A stretch of 64,000 nucleotides of DNA from an uncultured Verrucomicrobiota bacterium (GTDB lineage: Bacteria; Verrucomicrobiota; Verrucomicrobiia; Verrucomicrobiales; Verrucomicrobiaceae). Positions 24,077-32,127 of this stretch are shown here, in pieces (within the stretch, counting starts at the first letter, position 1; every line of letters starts with the position of its first letter). Position numbers and translations under genes: made by a program. Location of the stretch: contig CAILZI010000181.1 in NCBI GenBank assembly GCA_903838675.1, positions 1-64,000 on the forward strand, read 5' to 3'. The notes beneath the pieces are model-generated. The model worked only from the letters and a program-made list of their open reading frames with translations. It made no database searches and had not been told where the DNA came from.

Positions 24077-24586
24077 ATGAAACAACCCACCATCCTCATT
24101 CTCTGCACCGGCAACTCGTGCCGCTCCCATCTTGCTGAAGGCATTCTGCGCCGCGCCCTGGGCGAGGGCTACACCGTCGCCAGCGCGGGGTCGAAGCCGG
24201 CAGGCTACGTGCATCCGCTTGGCATCAAGGCCATGGAGGAGATCGGCATCGACATCTCGGCGCATCATTCGAAGCACCTCAATGAGTTCCTCGATCAGGA
24301 CATTGAAACCGTCATCACTGTGTGCGGCAATGCGGACCAGGTCTGCCCGATGTTTCCCGGCCAGATGAACCGCCACCACTGGGGCTTTGATGATCCAGCC
24401 CATGCCACGGGCACCGAGGAGGAGCAGATGCAGGTCTTCCGCCGCGTGCGCGATGAGATTCGCGCCGTGTTTGAATCCTATGCCTCAGGCCGGCAGAATC
24501 AGGCGGAACTGGCCAGGACCGTGCCAACGCTGGCCGCGCAGGCCTATAGCGACGGGCATCAGGATGAGAACAAAGCCAGCTCCTAG
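24077..24586 (+). CDS. arsC: Arsenate reductase ArsC, thioredoxin-coupled type
   Basis: 169 residues of the low-molecular-weight phosphatase fold. The P-loop LCTGNSCRS contains Cys10, Cys15 and Arg16. The redox helix ITVCGNADQVCPMFPG contains Cys83 and Cys90. These match the Cys10/Cys82/Cys89 relay of the Staphylococcus pI258 enzyme. The enzyme reduces arsenate to arsenite with electrons from thioredoxin. The C-terminus is about 30 residues longer than that of the pI258 enzyme. It lies 16 bases after the aquaporin gene. Confidence 0.93.
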   Translation: MKQPTILILCTGNSCRSHLAEGILRRALGEGYTVASAGSKPAGYVHPLGIKAMEEIGIDISAHHSKHLNEFLDQDIETVITVCGNADQVCPMFPGQMNRHHWGFDDPAHATGTEEEQMQVFRRVRDEIRAVFESYASGRQNQAELARTVPTLAAQAYSDGHQDENKASS

Positions 24587-24592
24587 ATCCTC

Positions 24593-25273
24593 ATGAAGTC
24601 ATCGCGTGTTCTGATGCTGGCCGTTTGCGCTACTGCGATGCCGGTGTTTGGGACGCCCACCGGTCTCAACAACATCCCCACGGCCGACACGGTGCCGCAC
24701 CGCACGGTGGCGGTGCAGTACTTCAGCAGCTTTGGCGGCGCCAATCAGTTTGCCACCAGCGGACCGGGCAAAACATCGGACTGGTCGGGCTTCAAGACGG
24801 GCTGGGACTTCAAGCCTCTGCACCTGGAGTGGGGGCTGGACAGCGCGCTGGGCGCCGGGTATTCGGGGCCGCTGCTGTTTCAGACGAAGGCGCGCATTCA
24901 ACCCTGGGAGGATGGCATGTTCGCGCTCGGTGTGGCAGGTGTCGCGCTGACGGACACGAAGCGTGCACGCGATCCATTCACCTATGCCATGCTGTGGCAT
25001 GATTTCCATCTTGTGCGCCTGCATGCAGGCTACGGAGTGCAGACGCATGGCGACAGCTATCTCTTTGGCGTGGACCGCACCTGGAAGCTCTTTGAGCGCA
25101 ATTTCAATCTGAACGCCGACCTGGTTCAGTCGCGCAATCAGCACGGCCTCATCACGGCAGTAGGAACCAAGTATGACCTGAGCAAACACATCGTGCTCGA
25201 AACGTGGGCGAACTTTCCAGACCGGGATCGAGTGAGCGTGATCGCGAAGATCAACTTTGTGTTCACGTTCTAG
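24593..25273 (+). CDS. Putative outer-membrane beta-barrel protein at the end of the ars operon
   Basis: 226 residues. A signal peptide (MKSSRVLMLAVCATAMPVFG) is followed by alternating hydrophobic/aromatic strands such as HLEWGLDSALGAGYSGPLLF and RLHAGYGVQTHGDSYLFGVD, with Phe at the C-terminus (INFVFTF). These are hallmarks of a small, probably 8-10-stranded, outer-membrane barrel. It starts only 6 bases after arsC, so it probably belongs to the operon. It could be the outer-membrane exit or entry route for arsenite or an unrelated passenger gene. No family recognised. Confidence 0.7.
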   Translation: MKSSRVLMLAVCATAMPVFGTPTGLNNIPTADTVPHRTVAVQYFSSFGGANQFATSGPGKTSDWSGFKTGWDFKPLHLEWGLDSALGAGYSGPLLFQTKARIQPWEDGMFALGVAGVALTDTKRARDPFTYAMLWHDFHLVRLHAGYGVQTHGDSYLFGVDRTWKLFERNFNLNADLVQSRNQHGLITAVGTKYDLSKHIVLETWANFPDRDRVSVIAKINFVFTF

Positions 25274-25289
25274 GAACGACACGTCCGAT

Positions 25290-25955
25290 TCACGGAGTGG
25301 TTTGAGGCGGTGGAGAGCCGATGCGGAGGCGTGAGGGCACTGCTGAAGTGGAGGCGGGCTGAGAGGATGAAGGAGCTGGGGCCAAGGGCAGCGAAATATG
25401 ACTGGAAGAGATCACCGCAGCTGATGAAGCGGCGGGAGGAGTGGCCGTAGTCCCAGGAAGCTGGGGCATTTTGGGAGTTTTGTTCGCAGGTGCGCCAGCA
25501 GCCTTTGAGGCAGCCATGCGGCTGGTTTCACTGGCGGCGAACTGAACGAGGTAGTTCGAATCGTAAGAGAGAACGGCAGCTTGCGTGCCGAGTGCGACAT
25601 CCACCTGGCATTCATTGCGAGTGCTGGAAAGGTGGAAGGATTTGATGCACATGCCATTCTTAGCCGGCTGGTCCTTGCGCAGGAGAATGCGTTCGTTGGT
25701 CTTGGTGTTGACGACGACGACGGTGGGATTGTCCGCTGCGCCATAATGGGCACCGATGGCGAGATCTCTGGCGAAGGAATCCTGGGCAGCAATGGGGGCG
25801 GCCGTTTTCAAGGTGAAGGGATTTTTATTCCAACCTTCCTCATAACGAGACGCCGGATAAGCCTGCGGCGGCGTGAAGACGGCAGGTTCCTCCGCCTGAA
25901 CCACTCCGAAGTGAGCCAGCAGTAAAAGGAGGCAGAAGCCGTGTGGGGACATCAT
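25290..25955 (-). CDS. Secreted hypothetical protein with Pro/Ser/Ala-rich tail
   Basis: 221 residues. A signal peptide (MMSPHGFCLLLLLAHFGVVQ) precedes a compact domain (~25-135). This has RYEEGWNKNPFTLKTAAP and later VNTKTNERILLRKDQPAKNG, the latter resembling the beta core of PilP/GspC-like periplasmic proteins, though that match is only an impression. The final ~80 residues are low-complexity Pro/Ser/Ala/Thr. It converges on the ars operon end with a 16-base gap. A role with a secretion system is possible but not shown. Confidence 0.6.
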   Translation of the reverse strand: MMSPHGFCLLLLLAHFGVVQAEEPAVFTPPQAYPASRYEEGWNKNPFTLKTAAPIAAQDSFARDLAIGAHYGAADNPTVVVVNTKTNERILLRKDQPAKNGMCIKSFHLSSTRNECQVDVALGTQAAVLSYDSNYLVQFAASETSRMAASKAAGAPANKTPKMPQLPGTTATPPAASSAAVISSSHISLPLAPAPSSSQPASTSAVPSRLRIGSPPPQTTP

Positions 25956-26050
25956 TGTTGCAAGAGCAGCGGACGAACACTCATCAAAGCACCGTAGAAC
26001 ATGAATTCAATGTGACATCTTTGTTCCAGAGCGGGTTTTGACAGGCCCCC

Positions 26051-26066
26051 TGAATGTGTCGGAAAT
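26051..26066 (-). promoter_or_regulatory. Third copy of the PEP-CTERM upstream motif (reverse orientation)
   Basis: Read on the minus strand, ATTTCCGACACATTCA is identical over 16 bases to the site at 5251-5266. It lies 15-30 bases before the start of the redoxin gene at 26081. See also 6041-6062. Confidence 0.4.
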
Positions 26067-26080
26067 AAGAGACTGTGCTT

Positions 26081-26638
26081 ATGAAATCCCGGCTACTCAA
26101 GTTGTTTGTCCTTTTGCTGACATTCTCCGCGTCCACCCACGGCCTGCGCGCAACCGAGGATGACGTAGATGCAAAGATAGAAGCGGCCACGCTCGTACGC
26201 GCCGGACAAGCAGCCCCCGATTTCACCTGCCAGACGACGGATGGAAAGACCATTACGCTCTCGGCACAGAAAGAGAAGGTGGTGGTGCTGTATTTTTTTT
26301 CCACCAGCAACGCGGCAAGCCTCACGGAAATGCGATATTTTGAAAAAGAGATATTTCAGAAAATCCGAGACCGAGACGATTTCCTGCTGCTCGCCATAGG
26401 ACGTGGACACACTCGAGAAGAGCTGGTCAAAATTAGTGGTGAAAACAAATTCACTTTTGCTTTTGCAGCCGATCCCAAGCAGGAGATTTACCAACGATAT
26501 TTCTCCCGATATGTGCCAAGAACGTTGATCATCCGGAAAGACGGGACCATCGCCTATCTGGCAAGCGGGTATGTCTACGAAACATTCCTCAGAATGCAGG
26601 AGGCGCTGGCGCGAGAGCTGCCGACCAGCAGACGCTAG
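26081..26638 (+). CDS. Periplasmic redoxin-like protein lacking the catalytic cysteines
   Basis: 185 residues. The signal peptide is MKSRLLKLFVLLLTFSASTH; a GTG two codons upstream is a weaker start. The mature part follows the AhpC/TSA-redoxin plan: AGQAAPDFTCQTTDGKTITL (opening), KVVVLYFFSTSNAASLTEMR at the active-site position, and YVPRTLIIRKDGTIAY (cis-Pro loop and beta strand). Where redoxins have Cys-x-x-Cys or a peroxidatic Cys, this protein has Ser-Asn-Ala-Ala-Ser. A single Cys (in FTCQT) remains. It is probably not a thiol oxidoreductase; it may bind a partner. Confidence 0.75.
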   Translation: MKSRLLKLFVLLLTFSASTHGLRATEDDVDAKIEAATLVRAGQAAPDFTCQTTDGKTITLSAQKEKVVVLYFFSTSNAASLTEMRYFEKEIFQKIRDRDDFLLLAIGRGHTREELVKISGENKFTFAFAADPKQEIYQRYFSRYVPRTLIIRKDGTIAYLASGYVYETFLRMQEALARELPTSRR

Positions 26639-27079
26639 TGACAGCCCAAGAGAACCAGGGCAGAAGCCACAAGGCAAAGTGAGAATCAGCGCAAGAGGTG
26701 ATGGAACGCACATGCGGAGGAGTGGAGCAGGCGGAGTAACAACACGGCCTCACGCCACGCCAATGTGACAGAATCTTAACAGCAAAGTTATACATGGATG
26801 ATAGGAACCGGCTAAAAAGCGGACTGATCTTCAAGCCAAACGGCTTGGAATTTTATCACCATTGTGACAGCATCTCTTCATTCCCATACCAACCGACCTG
26901 CTCCCATCAAAGCATGGAAGGCCACAAACAGTGTCGGGGTGAAGGCGTGTCCAAATCGTAACCCATCAAATATGGAATTACTTTGGCTGACTGACTACTG
27001 CTCGTCCGCCGGTCAATGGCGATGAAACCATCCATTCTGGAGAATTTCATTCACAATTAAACCGACAACAAACCACACC
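26639..27079. other. Intergenic region, no gene seen
   Basis: About 440 AT-richer bases. It holds two copies of TGTGACAG followed by ATCT after one more base (about 26764 and 26865) and the weak hairpin at 26832-26854. It should also contain the promoter of the PEP-CTERM gene at 27080. No supported ORF. Confidence 0.4.
26832..26854 (+). terminator. Possible weak terminator
   Basis: A 6-bp stem (CAAGCC with GGCTTG) around a 4-base loop is followed by GAA and four T. It lies about 190 bases after the redoxin gene. It could equally be a structured leader element. Confidence 0.3.
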
Positions 27080-27898
27080 ATGCAGATAAAATCCAAATAT
27101 CTCCTGACCATGCTCGTTATGGCCGGGATTTCGGCTGCGGCGACTTCCGCCAAGGCTGCAACATTCGCGCAGGGCGATCTTCTCCTCGCGTTCAACCAGA
27201 CATCAGGGAGCGGTGCCAACACCGTCCTCACCGTTGACCTCGGCAATGCGTCGCAGTTTGTGAATGCTCACAACACCAGCACCAACATTGCCAACGTGGC
27301 CAGCCTGGGATCGGCACTTAGCATCTATGGTGCAAACATGCTTACGTCCAGTGACGCCAATGTTTTCTGGTCGGTCGCAGGTGTGAACACCAGCGGCACC
27401 ACTCTTGCCAATGGTGACACAAACGGCACAGCCTACCTCACCCAGGCTCAGGATGGCAACACGATCAATGACTTTGGTCAGGTGACGTCCAACTTCAACT
27501 CCGGTGTTACCGCACGCAACAGCTACTCTTCCCAGATTGGCTCCGTGCAAACCACTTACAGCACCACGGCTGGAACGAGTCCTCTCTCCATCCCGACTGC
27601 AAACACGGCATGGGTCGCCAATGCCCAAGGCAACTGGGGCAACGCCGTCCTTCCTGCTTCGGTGCAGGGCAGCTTTGCTTCGGGACCTACGGGGACGGCT
27701 CTGGATCTTTACCGGATCCTTGGCGCCTCCTCCGGCAGCCAGGCCAGCACCTACCTGGGCACCTTCTCCATCAACAGCAGCGGGGTTGTCAGCTTCAACA
27801 CCACTGTTGCAGCCGCTCCAGAACCCAGCCGTACACTCTTCGCAGCTCTGGGTCTTGGTGGTCTGCTCCTCCGCCGCCGCCGCCGTTTGAATGCCTAA
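27080..27898 (+). CDS. PEP-CTERM sorting-domain protein
   Basis: 272 residues. The signal peptide is MQIKSKYLLTMLVMAGISAA and so on to SAKA. The mature region (~28-245) is rich in Asn, Ser, Thr and Gly (FAQGDLLLAFNQTSGSGANT, for example). It has the look of the secreted PEP-CTERM proteins of Verrucomicrobiota, with no enzyme motif. The tail is APEPSRTLFAALGLGGLLLR plus a run of Arg: Pro-Glu-Pro, membrane segment, basic end. It should be processed by an exosortase. The gene at 27951 follows 52 bases later and may share the transcript. Confidence 0.85.
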   Translation: MQIKSKYLLTMLVMAGISAAATSAKAATFAQGDLLLAFNQTSGSGANTVLTVDLGNASQFVNAHNTSTNIANVASLGSALSIYGANMLTSSDANVFWSVAGVNTSGTTLANGDTNGTAYLTQAQDGNTINDFGQVTSNFNSGVTARNSYSSQIGSVQTTYSTTAGTSPLSIPTANTAWVANAQGNWGNAVLPASVQGSFASGPTGTALDLYRILGASSGSQASTYLGTFSINSSGVVSFNTTVAAAPEPSRTLFAALGLGGLLLRRRRRLNA

Positions 27899-27950
27899 TC
27901 GTCCAAAGTTTGCTTCATTCCATTTCCAACACTCCTTTTTTACTTATCTC

Positions 27951-29249
27951 ATGAAATCTTTCTTTAAAATAGCATTGAGCGTCGTTGCTCTCTCATTTGT
28001 CCAGCCGGCATCTGCCAGCACGCAGTTCACCATCACGGGTTCCACCGCATTCCGTGGTGCTCTTTATGACACCATCGTCGCACTGATGGGCGGCACCCCT
28101 GCCTCTGACATTGCGACCTGCAAAATCACCACCACGGCTGCGAACGGTAATGGTGCCACTCCCACTGCGGCTCAGGGACACGCCGCAGTCAATGCCGCTG
28201 GCACAGTGACCTTCCAGGGTTCGATCTCAGGCGTCAACGGTGGCTCCCCGATCACCATCTACGTCGCTCTTTCCGGATCGGCCACGGGGTTGATCTCCAT
28301 CTTCAACTCGAGCGTTCTCAACTATGCCCCGGCTAATGCTACCACTGCAGGATACAACAACGTCTCCTACTCAGCCACAGCTAACAGCGCCCCAGGTGCA
28401 GTTCAGTTCTCGATGTCGGACATCTACGCCTCTTCCGTCACCACGACGAAAGTGACCGGTCTGTCCGAAGCTCTCGTGGCCGTGGTTCCCTTCGAATTCG
28501 TTGCCAGCAGAGGCAGCTCCAACCTGGGCAACCTGAACAACATCACTGCGCAGAACGCCCGCCTCCTGTTTAACAACGGAGTCGTGCAGCAGGCTTACCT
28601 GACAGGAATCGTAAGTGACACCAACAACGTGTATTTGACGGGCCGCGACAATGGATCTGGCACACGCATTACGGTTCTGGCCGAAACGAAATTCGGCATC
28701 GCCAATCTGGTGAAGCAGTATTACGGCGTCCTCAGCGGAACCGCCGGCAGCGGAACCATCACCAGCCTTCGTTTCTGGCCCACCGACAACACCAACTTCC
28801 CCAATGCCGACACCCTGAATGCCGGCAACGGTGGTTATGGTTCCGGTGGCGGTATCTCCAGCTTCATGGGCTTCAGCGGAGCCGGCACGGTCAACATCCT
28901 CAACGCCGATGGCTCCGCAGCCTCTCCAGCAACGGACAGCAACTTGACCGTCGTGGGATACGTCGGTGCAGGTGATGCCGTCACATCTGTGGCAAACGGT
29001 GGAAAGCGCCTTACGTATGATGGCAATCTGTATGACGGCAGTGCAAACGCCATCGCCAGCGTGCAGAATGGTGGCTACTCCTTGTGGTGCTATGAGCACC
29101 TTTCCTACAAGGGCACTCCGACCGGTGACGAAGCCACTCTGATCACCAAGATCAAGGGTGCAATCGGTGCCAACCTTGGCGTCAACGGCATTGATGTTAC
29201 CAGCATGAACATCACCCGTGCAGGTGACGGCGGTCTTATTGGCCCTTAA
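27951..29249 (+). CDS. Secreted periplasmic-binding-protein-like protein (PstS-like start)
   Basis: 432 residues. The signal peptide is MKSFFKIALSVVALSFVQPA. The mature start TQFTITGSTAFRGALYDTIV resembles the first strand-helix of phosphate-binding PstS proteins ('ITGSTA'). Later segments (EALVAVVPFEFVASRGSSNL, and NITAQNARLLFNNG near the middle) also fit the two-lobed binding-protein plan. No ABC transporter genes are adjacent. A PEP-CTERM gene precedes it. A strong terminator begins 36 bases after the stop. The ligand is unknown; the protein may be an envelope component rather than a transporter subunit. Confidence 0.65.
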   Translation: MKSFFKIALSVVALSFVQPASASTQFTITGSTAFRGALYDTIVALMGGTPASDIATCKITTTAANGNGATPTAAQGHAAVNAAGTVTFQGSISGVNGGSPITIYVALSGSATGLISIFNSSVLNYAPANATTAGYNNVSYSATANSAPGAVQFSMSDIYASSVTTTKVTGLSEALVAVVPFEFVASRGSSNLGNLNNITAQNARLLFNNGVVQQAYLTGIVSDTNNVYLTGRDNGSGTRITVLAETKFGIANLVKQYYGVLSGTAGSGTITSLRFWPTDNTNFPNADTLNAGNGGYGSGGGISSFMGFSGAGTVNILNADGSAASPATDSNLTVVGYVGAGDAVTSVANGGKRLTYDGNLYDGSANAIASVQNGGYSLWCYEHLSYKGTPTGDEATLITKIKGAIGANLGVNGIDVTSMNITRAGDGGLIGP

Positions 29250-29284
29250 TTGTGAATTGACCTGATAAAGACTGAAACAAACAT

Positions 29285-29320
29285 GCTGGTGCTGGCGCTC
29301 GTCGTCAGCACCAGCTTTTT
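29285..29320 (+). terminator. Rho-independent terminator after the binding-protein-like gene
   Basis: GCTGGTGCTGGCG (29285-29297) pairs with CGTCAGCACCAGC (29303-29315) over 13 bp including one G-T pair, followed by five T. This strong hairpin argues that the in-frame ATG at 29283 is not the start of the next gene, which begins at 29331. Confidence 0.85.
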
Positions 29321-29330
29321 CATCTGGACC

Positions 29331-30272
29331 ATGCATTTTCGAAATCTGATTCGACACATCTCCTGGCCGCTGGTGGCCTCACTCTTGCTAAATGTGATGC
29401 TTGTGGTCACGCTGGTGGTGATGTGGCAGGTGCGCCCCGAACCGACAACACTCCACCTGCCCGCCCAAAGGTCGGTTAATGCAGTGGCCAAGATCAAACC
29501 AGAGACCACGAAAACGGCAGCGACTCAAGAGCAAGCCAGGCCGTTTCACTGGCGTCAGCTTGAAGCACCTGACTTCCCCACCTATGTGAAGAACCTGCGC
29601 GCCATCGGGTGCCCGGAGGCCACCATTCGCGACATCATCCAGTGTGAGCTGAATGAGGTTTATGCGGCGAAGCGACAGGAGATTGAGCGAGAGATCGCAA
29701 CCGCACCGCCCCAAAGCAGGCCCCCCTTGAAAGAACGCCTGCAGCACTTAAACACTGAGGAAACTGCCATGTTCAGCGCTTCCCTTAGCAGCAGCCCTGC
29801 AACCTACGCAGCGGCCACGCAGTCATCCCCAAGCGCGCAGACACCCACCGGAGCGCCGTCATCCACCAACGTGCAGACATCCACCGGCACGCAAGGAGCC
29901 GGATTCACGCCCACGGGAGCATCCGCAGCGAGCGTACAATCCGCCAGCACACTGACTCCTACGGCATTTCTGGCAGGCAATGACCCGAATAGAGTGACAC
30001 CGGCCGGCACACTGACACCCACCCCGACCGACCCGAGTTTGAATCCTGCGGCAACAGCGATCATCAGCCAGATGCGCACCGACTTTGCCAGTGCGATGCA
30101 GGATGTCACTGCGGACCCTTCGAGTCCGGTCTATCGCGAGCGCTGGCTTTCAGCCCAACGGGCAAGCGACGAACAGTTCTCCTCGATGTTTGGAGGGGAT
30201 TATTTCATCAAGACACAACTGGAAGCCGTGCGTAACGCGGCAGCTGCCAATGCGGCTGCAGCCAAACCTTGA
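29331..30272 (+). CDS. Membrane-anchored hypothetical protein with Thr/Pro/Ser-rich region
   Basis: 313 residues beginning MHFRNLIRHISWPLVASLLL. One N-terminal membrane helix (~10-35) anchors a periplasmic part. Residues ~75-150 are helical (APDFPTYVKNLRAIGCPEAT, then IRDIIQCELNEVYAAKRQEI). I have the impression that the 'YVKNLRAIGCPE-TIRDII' pattern recurs in other Verrucomicrobia proteins. Residues ~160-250 are a low-complexity Thr/Ser/Pro linker with repeats of the form TPTG-xS. A short helical end follows. It precedes the two-partner secretion genes by 112 bases and may be part of that locus. Function unknown. Confidence 0.65.
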   Translation: MHFRNLIRHISWPLVASLLLNVMLVVTLVVMWQVRPEPTTLHLPAQRSVNAVAKIKPETTKTAATQEQARPFHWRQLEAPDFPTYVKNLRAIGCPEATIRDIIQCELNEVYAAKRQEIEREIATAPPQSRPPLKERLQHLNTEETAMFSASLSSSPATYAAATQSSPSAQTPTGAPSSTNVQTSTGTQGAGFTPTGASAASVQSASTLTPTAFLAGNDPNRVTPAGTLTPTPTDPSLNPAATAIISQMRTDFASAMQDVTADPSSPVYRERWLSAQRASDEQFSSMFGGDYFIKTQLEAVRNAAAANAAAAKP

Positions 30273-30384
30273 AGCAGTTTGTGTTTCGAAAATGTCACCG
30301 AAACTAACGATGACAGAGGGAAGCAGGGAAAAAGAGCTGTACACTGTGACGCATTCGTAACAGCGGCAAACTTGAGCGAGGCCC

Positions 30385-32109
30385 ATGCCGAACGAAAAAG
30401 GAGGCGTCACGAACACTGCGTCAATGCCGCCTAAAATCTTTCAACCCAGCTTTAAAACAAGCACCCAAAGCCTAAAGATTCGGGAGATGTCCCGCAGGTT
30501 TTGCGCCCTGCTGTGCTGGGCGGGGGTGAATGGATTTGGCGCGGCCTGGGGTGAGTCCACGGCCAATACGACAGCGGCGACAGCGCTGCCGACACCTGCG
30601 CCGACGGCAGTGTCACAAATCGGCAATTTGTATGTGCGTGAGTATCGGGTGCGCGGAAATCATCTGCTGAAGGCGATTGAGATCGAAGAGGCGGTGTATC
30701 CGTTTATGGGGCCAGGCCGAGGCGAGCAGGACATTGAAGCGGCGCGTGTGGCCCTGGAGAAAGTGTACAAATCCAAAGGCTACCAAAGCGTGGGCGTGCA
30801 GGTGCCGATGCAGACGGGGAACCGTGGTGTGATCTTTCTGGAAGTGGTAGAGACACCGGTGGGCCGGCTGCGGGTGAAGGGCGCGCGCTATTTCCTGCCG
30901 AGCAAGATCAAGGAGATGGCGCCATCCATGAAGGAAGGGACGGTGCCGAACTTCAATGAGATCAGCAAGGACATCGTGGCGCTGAACCGCTGGCGAGACC
31001 GCAAGATCACACCGGAACTGCGCGCGGGCGTGGTGCCGGGCACGGTGGACATTGACCTGAATGTGGAGGACAAACTGCCTGCGCATGGAAGCCTGGAGAT
31101 CAACAACCAGCACAATGCGAACACGGTGCCGCTGCGCCTGAGCGGATCTCTCAGCTACAGCAATCTCTGGCAATTGGGCCACACGCTGGGCGGCAGTTTT
31201 CAGCTGGCCCCGGAGAGGACGAGTGACAGCGCGGTGTATTCGGCCTTTTATCAGGCGCCGATCCGCAGTGTGGAAGGCCTGAGCGTGATGCTGACGGGCA
31301 CGGTGCAGGACAGCAACATCGCTGCGCTGGGTGGCACGACGGTGATCGGCAAAGGGCAGATCGTCGGATTTCGCCTGATGCGTACGCTGCCGGCGAGCCA
31401 GGGGTATTTCCAGTCGATCAGCTTCGGGATGGATTACAAGAACTTCGTCCAGGACGTGACTGCTGGTGGAAGTGTGACCTCGGCACCGATCCAGTATTAT
31501 CCCTTCAATCTGGCGTACAGCCTGAGCAAGGTGACGGACAACACGTTCACGGAGCTCAACGCGGCGCTGACCTGGCATATCAGCGGCATGGGAGGATCGC
31601 AGAACAAGTTTGCGGCACGCCGCTATGGCGCGACGGACAACTTCTTGTACTTCCGCGGAGACCTCTCCCACACACATGATGTGGCGCAGGGTTTTCAGAT
31701 CTACGCACGTGCGCAGGGACAGGCGACGTCTGATGCACTCATCAACACGGAGCAGACCTCAGGCGGTGGATTTAACAACGCGCGTGGTTATCTCATCGCA
31801 ACAAGGCTGGGAGACTCCGGGATGTTTGGTACGCTGGAGTTTCGAAGCCCGAATTTCCTCGGCACTGCGAAGGACCGTGAAAACCAGTGGCGCGTGTATG
31901 CCTTCCTGGAAGGTGGCAAGCTGTACTCCAACCACACGCTGCCAGCGGAAAAGCGCAGCTATGACCTGGCGAGCACGGGCATCGGCACCCGCATCCGCTA
32001 TTTGAACCATCTCACCGGCTCGCTGGATCTGGCGATGCCGCTGGTCACGCAGCCGAACGCGCTGGCGCATGACCTCTTCCTCCTCTTCCGCCTTGGCGCG
32101 GATTTCTAG
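30385..32109 (+). CDS. Two-partner secretion outer-membrane transporter (TpsB, ShlB/FhaC family)
   Basis: 574 residues, the usual TpsB size. After an N-terminal extension and export signal (SRRFCALLCWAGVNGFGAAW) and a Thr/Pro linker come POTRA domains. The first is VREYRVRGNHLLKAIEIEEA (~88-107), and EVVETPVGRLRVKGARYFLP marks the start of the second. The barrel begins near VEDKLPAHGSLEINNQHNAN (~231) and ends LFLLFRLGADF with a terminal Phe. It should export the giant TpsA encoded at 38856. In-frame starts at 30424 and 30487 are alternatives; the first has a GAGG ribosome site. A sequence at 30291-30308 loosely resembles the motif at 5246. Confidence 0.9.
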   Translation: MPNEKGGVTNTASMPPKIFQPSFKTSTQSLKIREMSRRFCALLCWAGVNGFGAAWGESTANTTAATALPTPAPTAVSQIGNLYVREYRVRGNHLLKAIEIEEAVYPFMGPGRGEQDIEAARVALEKVYKSKGYQSVGVQVPMQTGNRGVIFLEVVETPVGRLRVKGARYFLPSKIKEMAPSMKEGTVPNFNEISKDIVALNRWRDRKITPELRAGVVPGTVDIDLNVEDKLPAHGSLEINNQHNANTVPLRLSGSLSYSNLWQLGHTLGGSFQLAPERTSDSAVYSAFYQAPIRSVEGLSVMLTGTVQDSNIAALGGTTVIGKGQIVGFRLMRTLPASQGYFQSISFGMDYKNFVQDVTAGGSVTSAPIQYYPFNLAYSLSKVTDNTFTELNAALTWHISGMGGSQNKFAARRYGATDNFLYFRGDLSHTHDVAQGFQIYARAQGQATSDALINTEQTSGGGFNNARGYLIATRLGDSGMFGTLEFRSPNFLGTAKDRENQWRVYAFLEGGKLYSNHTLPAEKRSYDLASTGIGTRIRYLNHLTGSLDLAMPLVTQPNALAHDLFLLFRLGADF

Positions 32110-32127
32110 GCCGCAAATTTTTTCTCA

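Noticed and set aside
29283..29330. Upstream start for the membrane-anchored protein at 29331
   Set aside because: The 16 extra codons coincide with a strong terminator hairpin and T-run, so they are unlikely to be translated from the following transcript.
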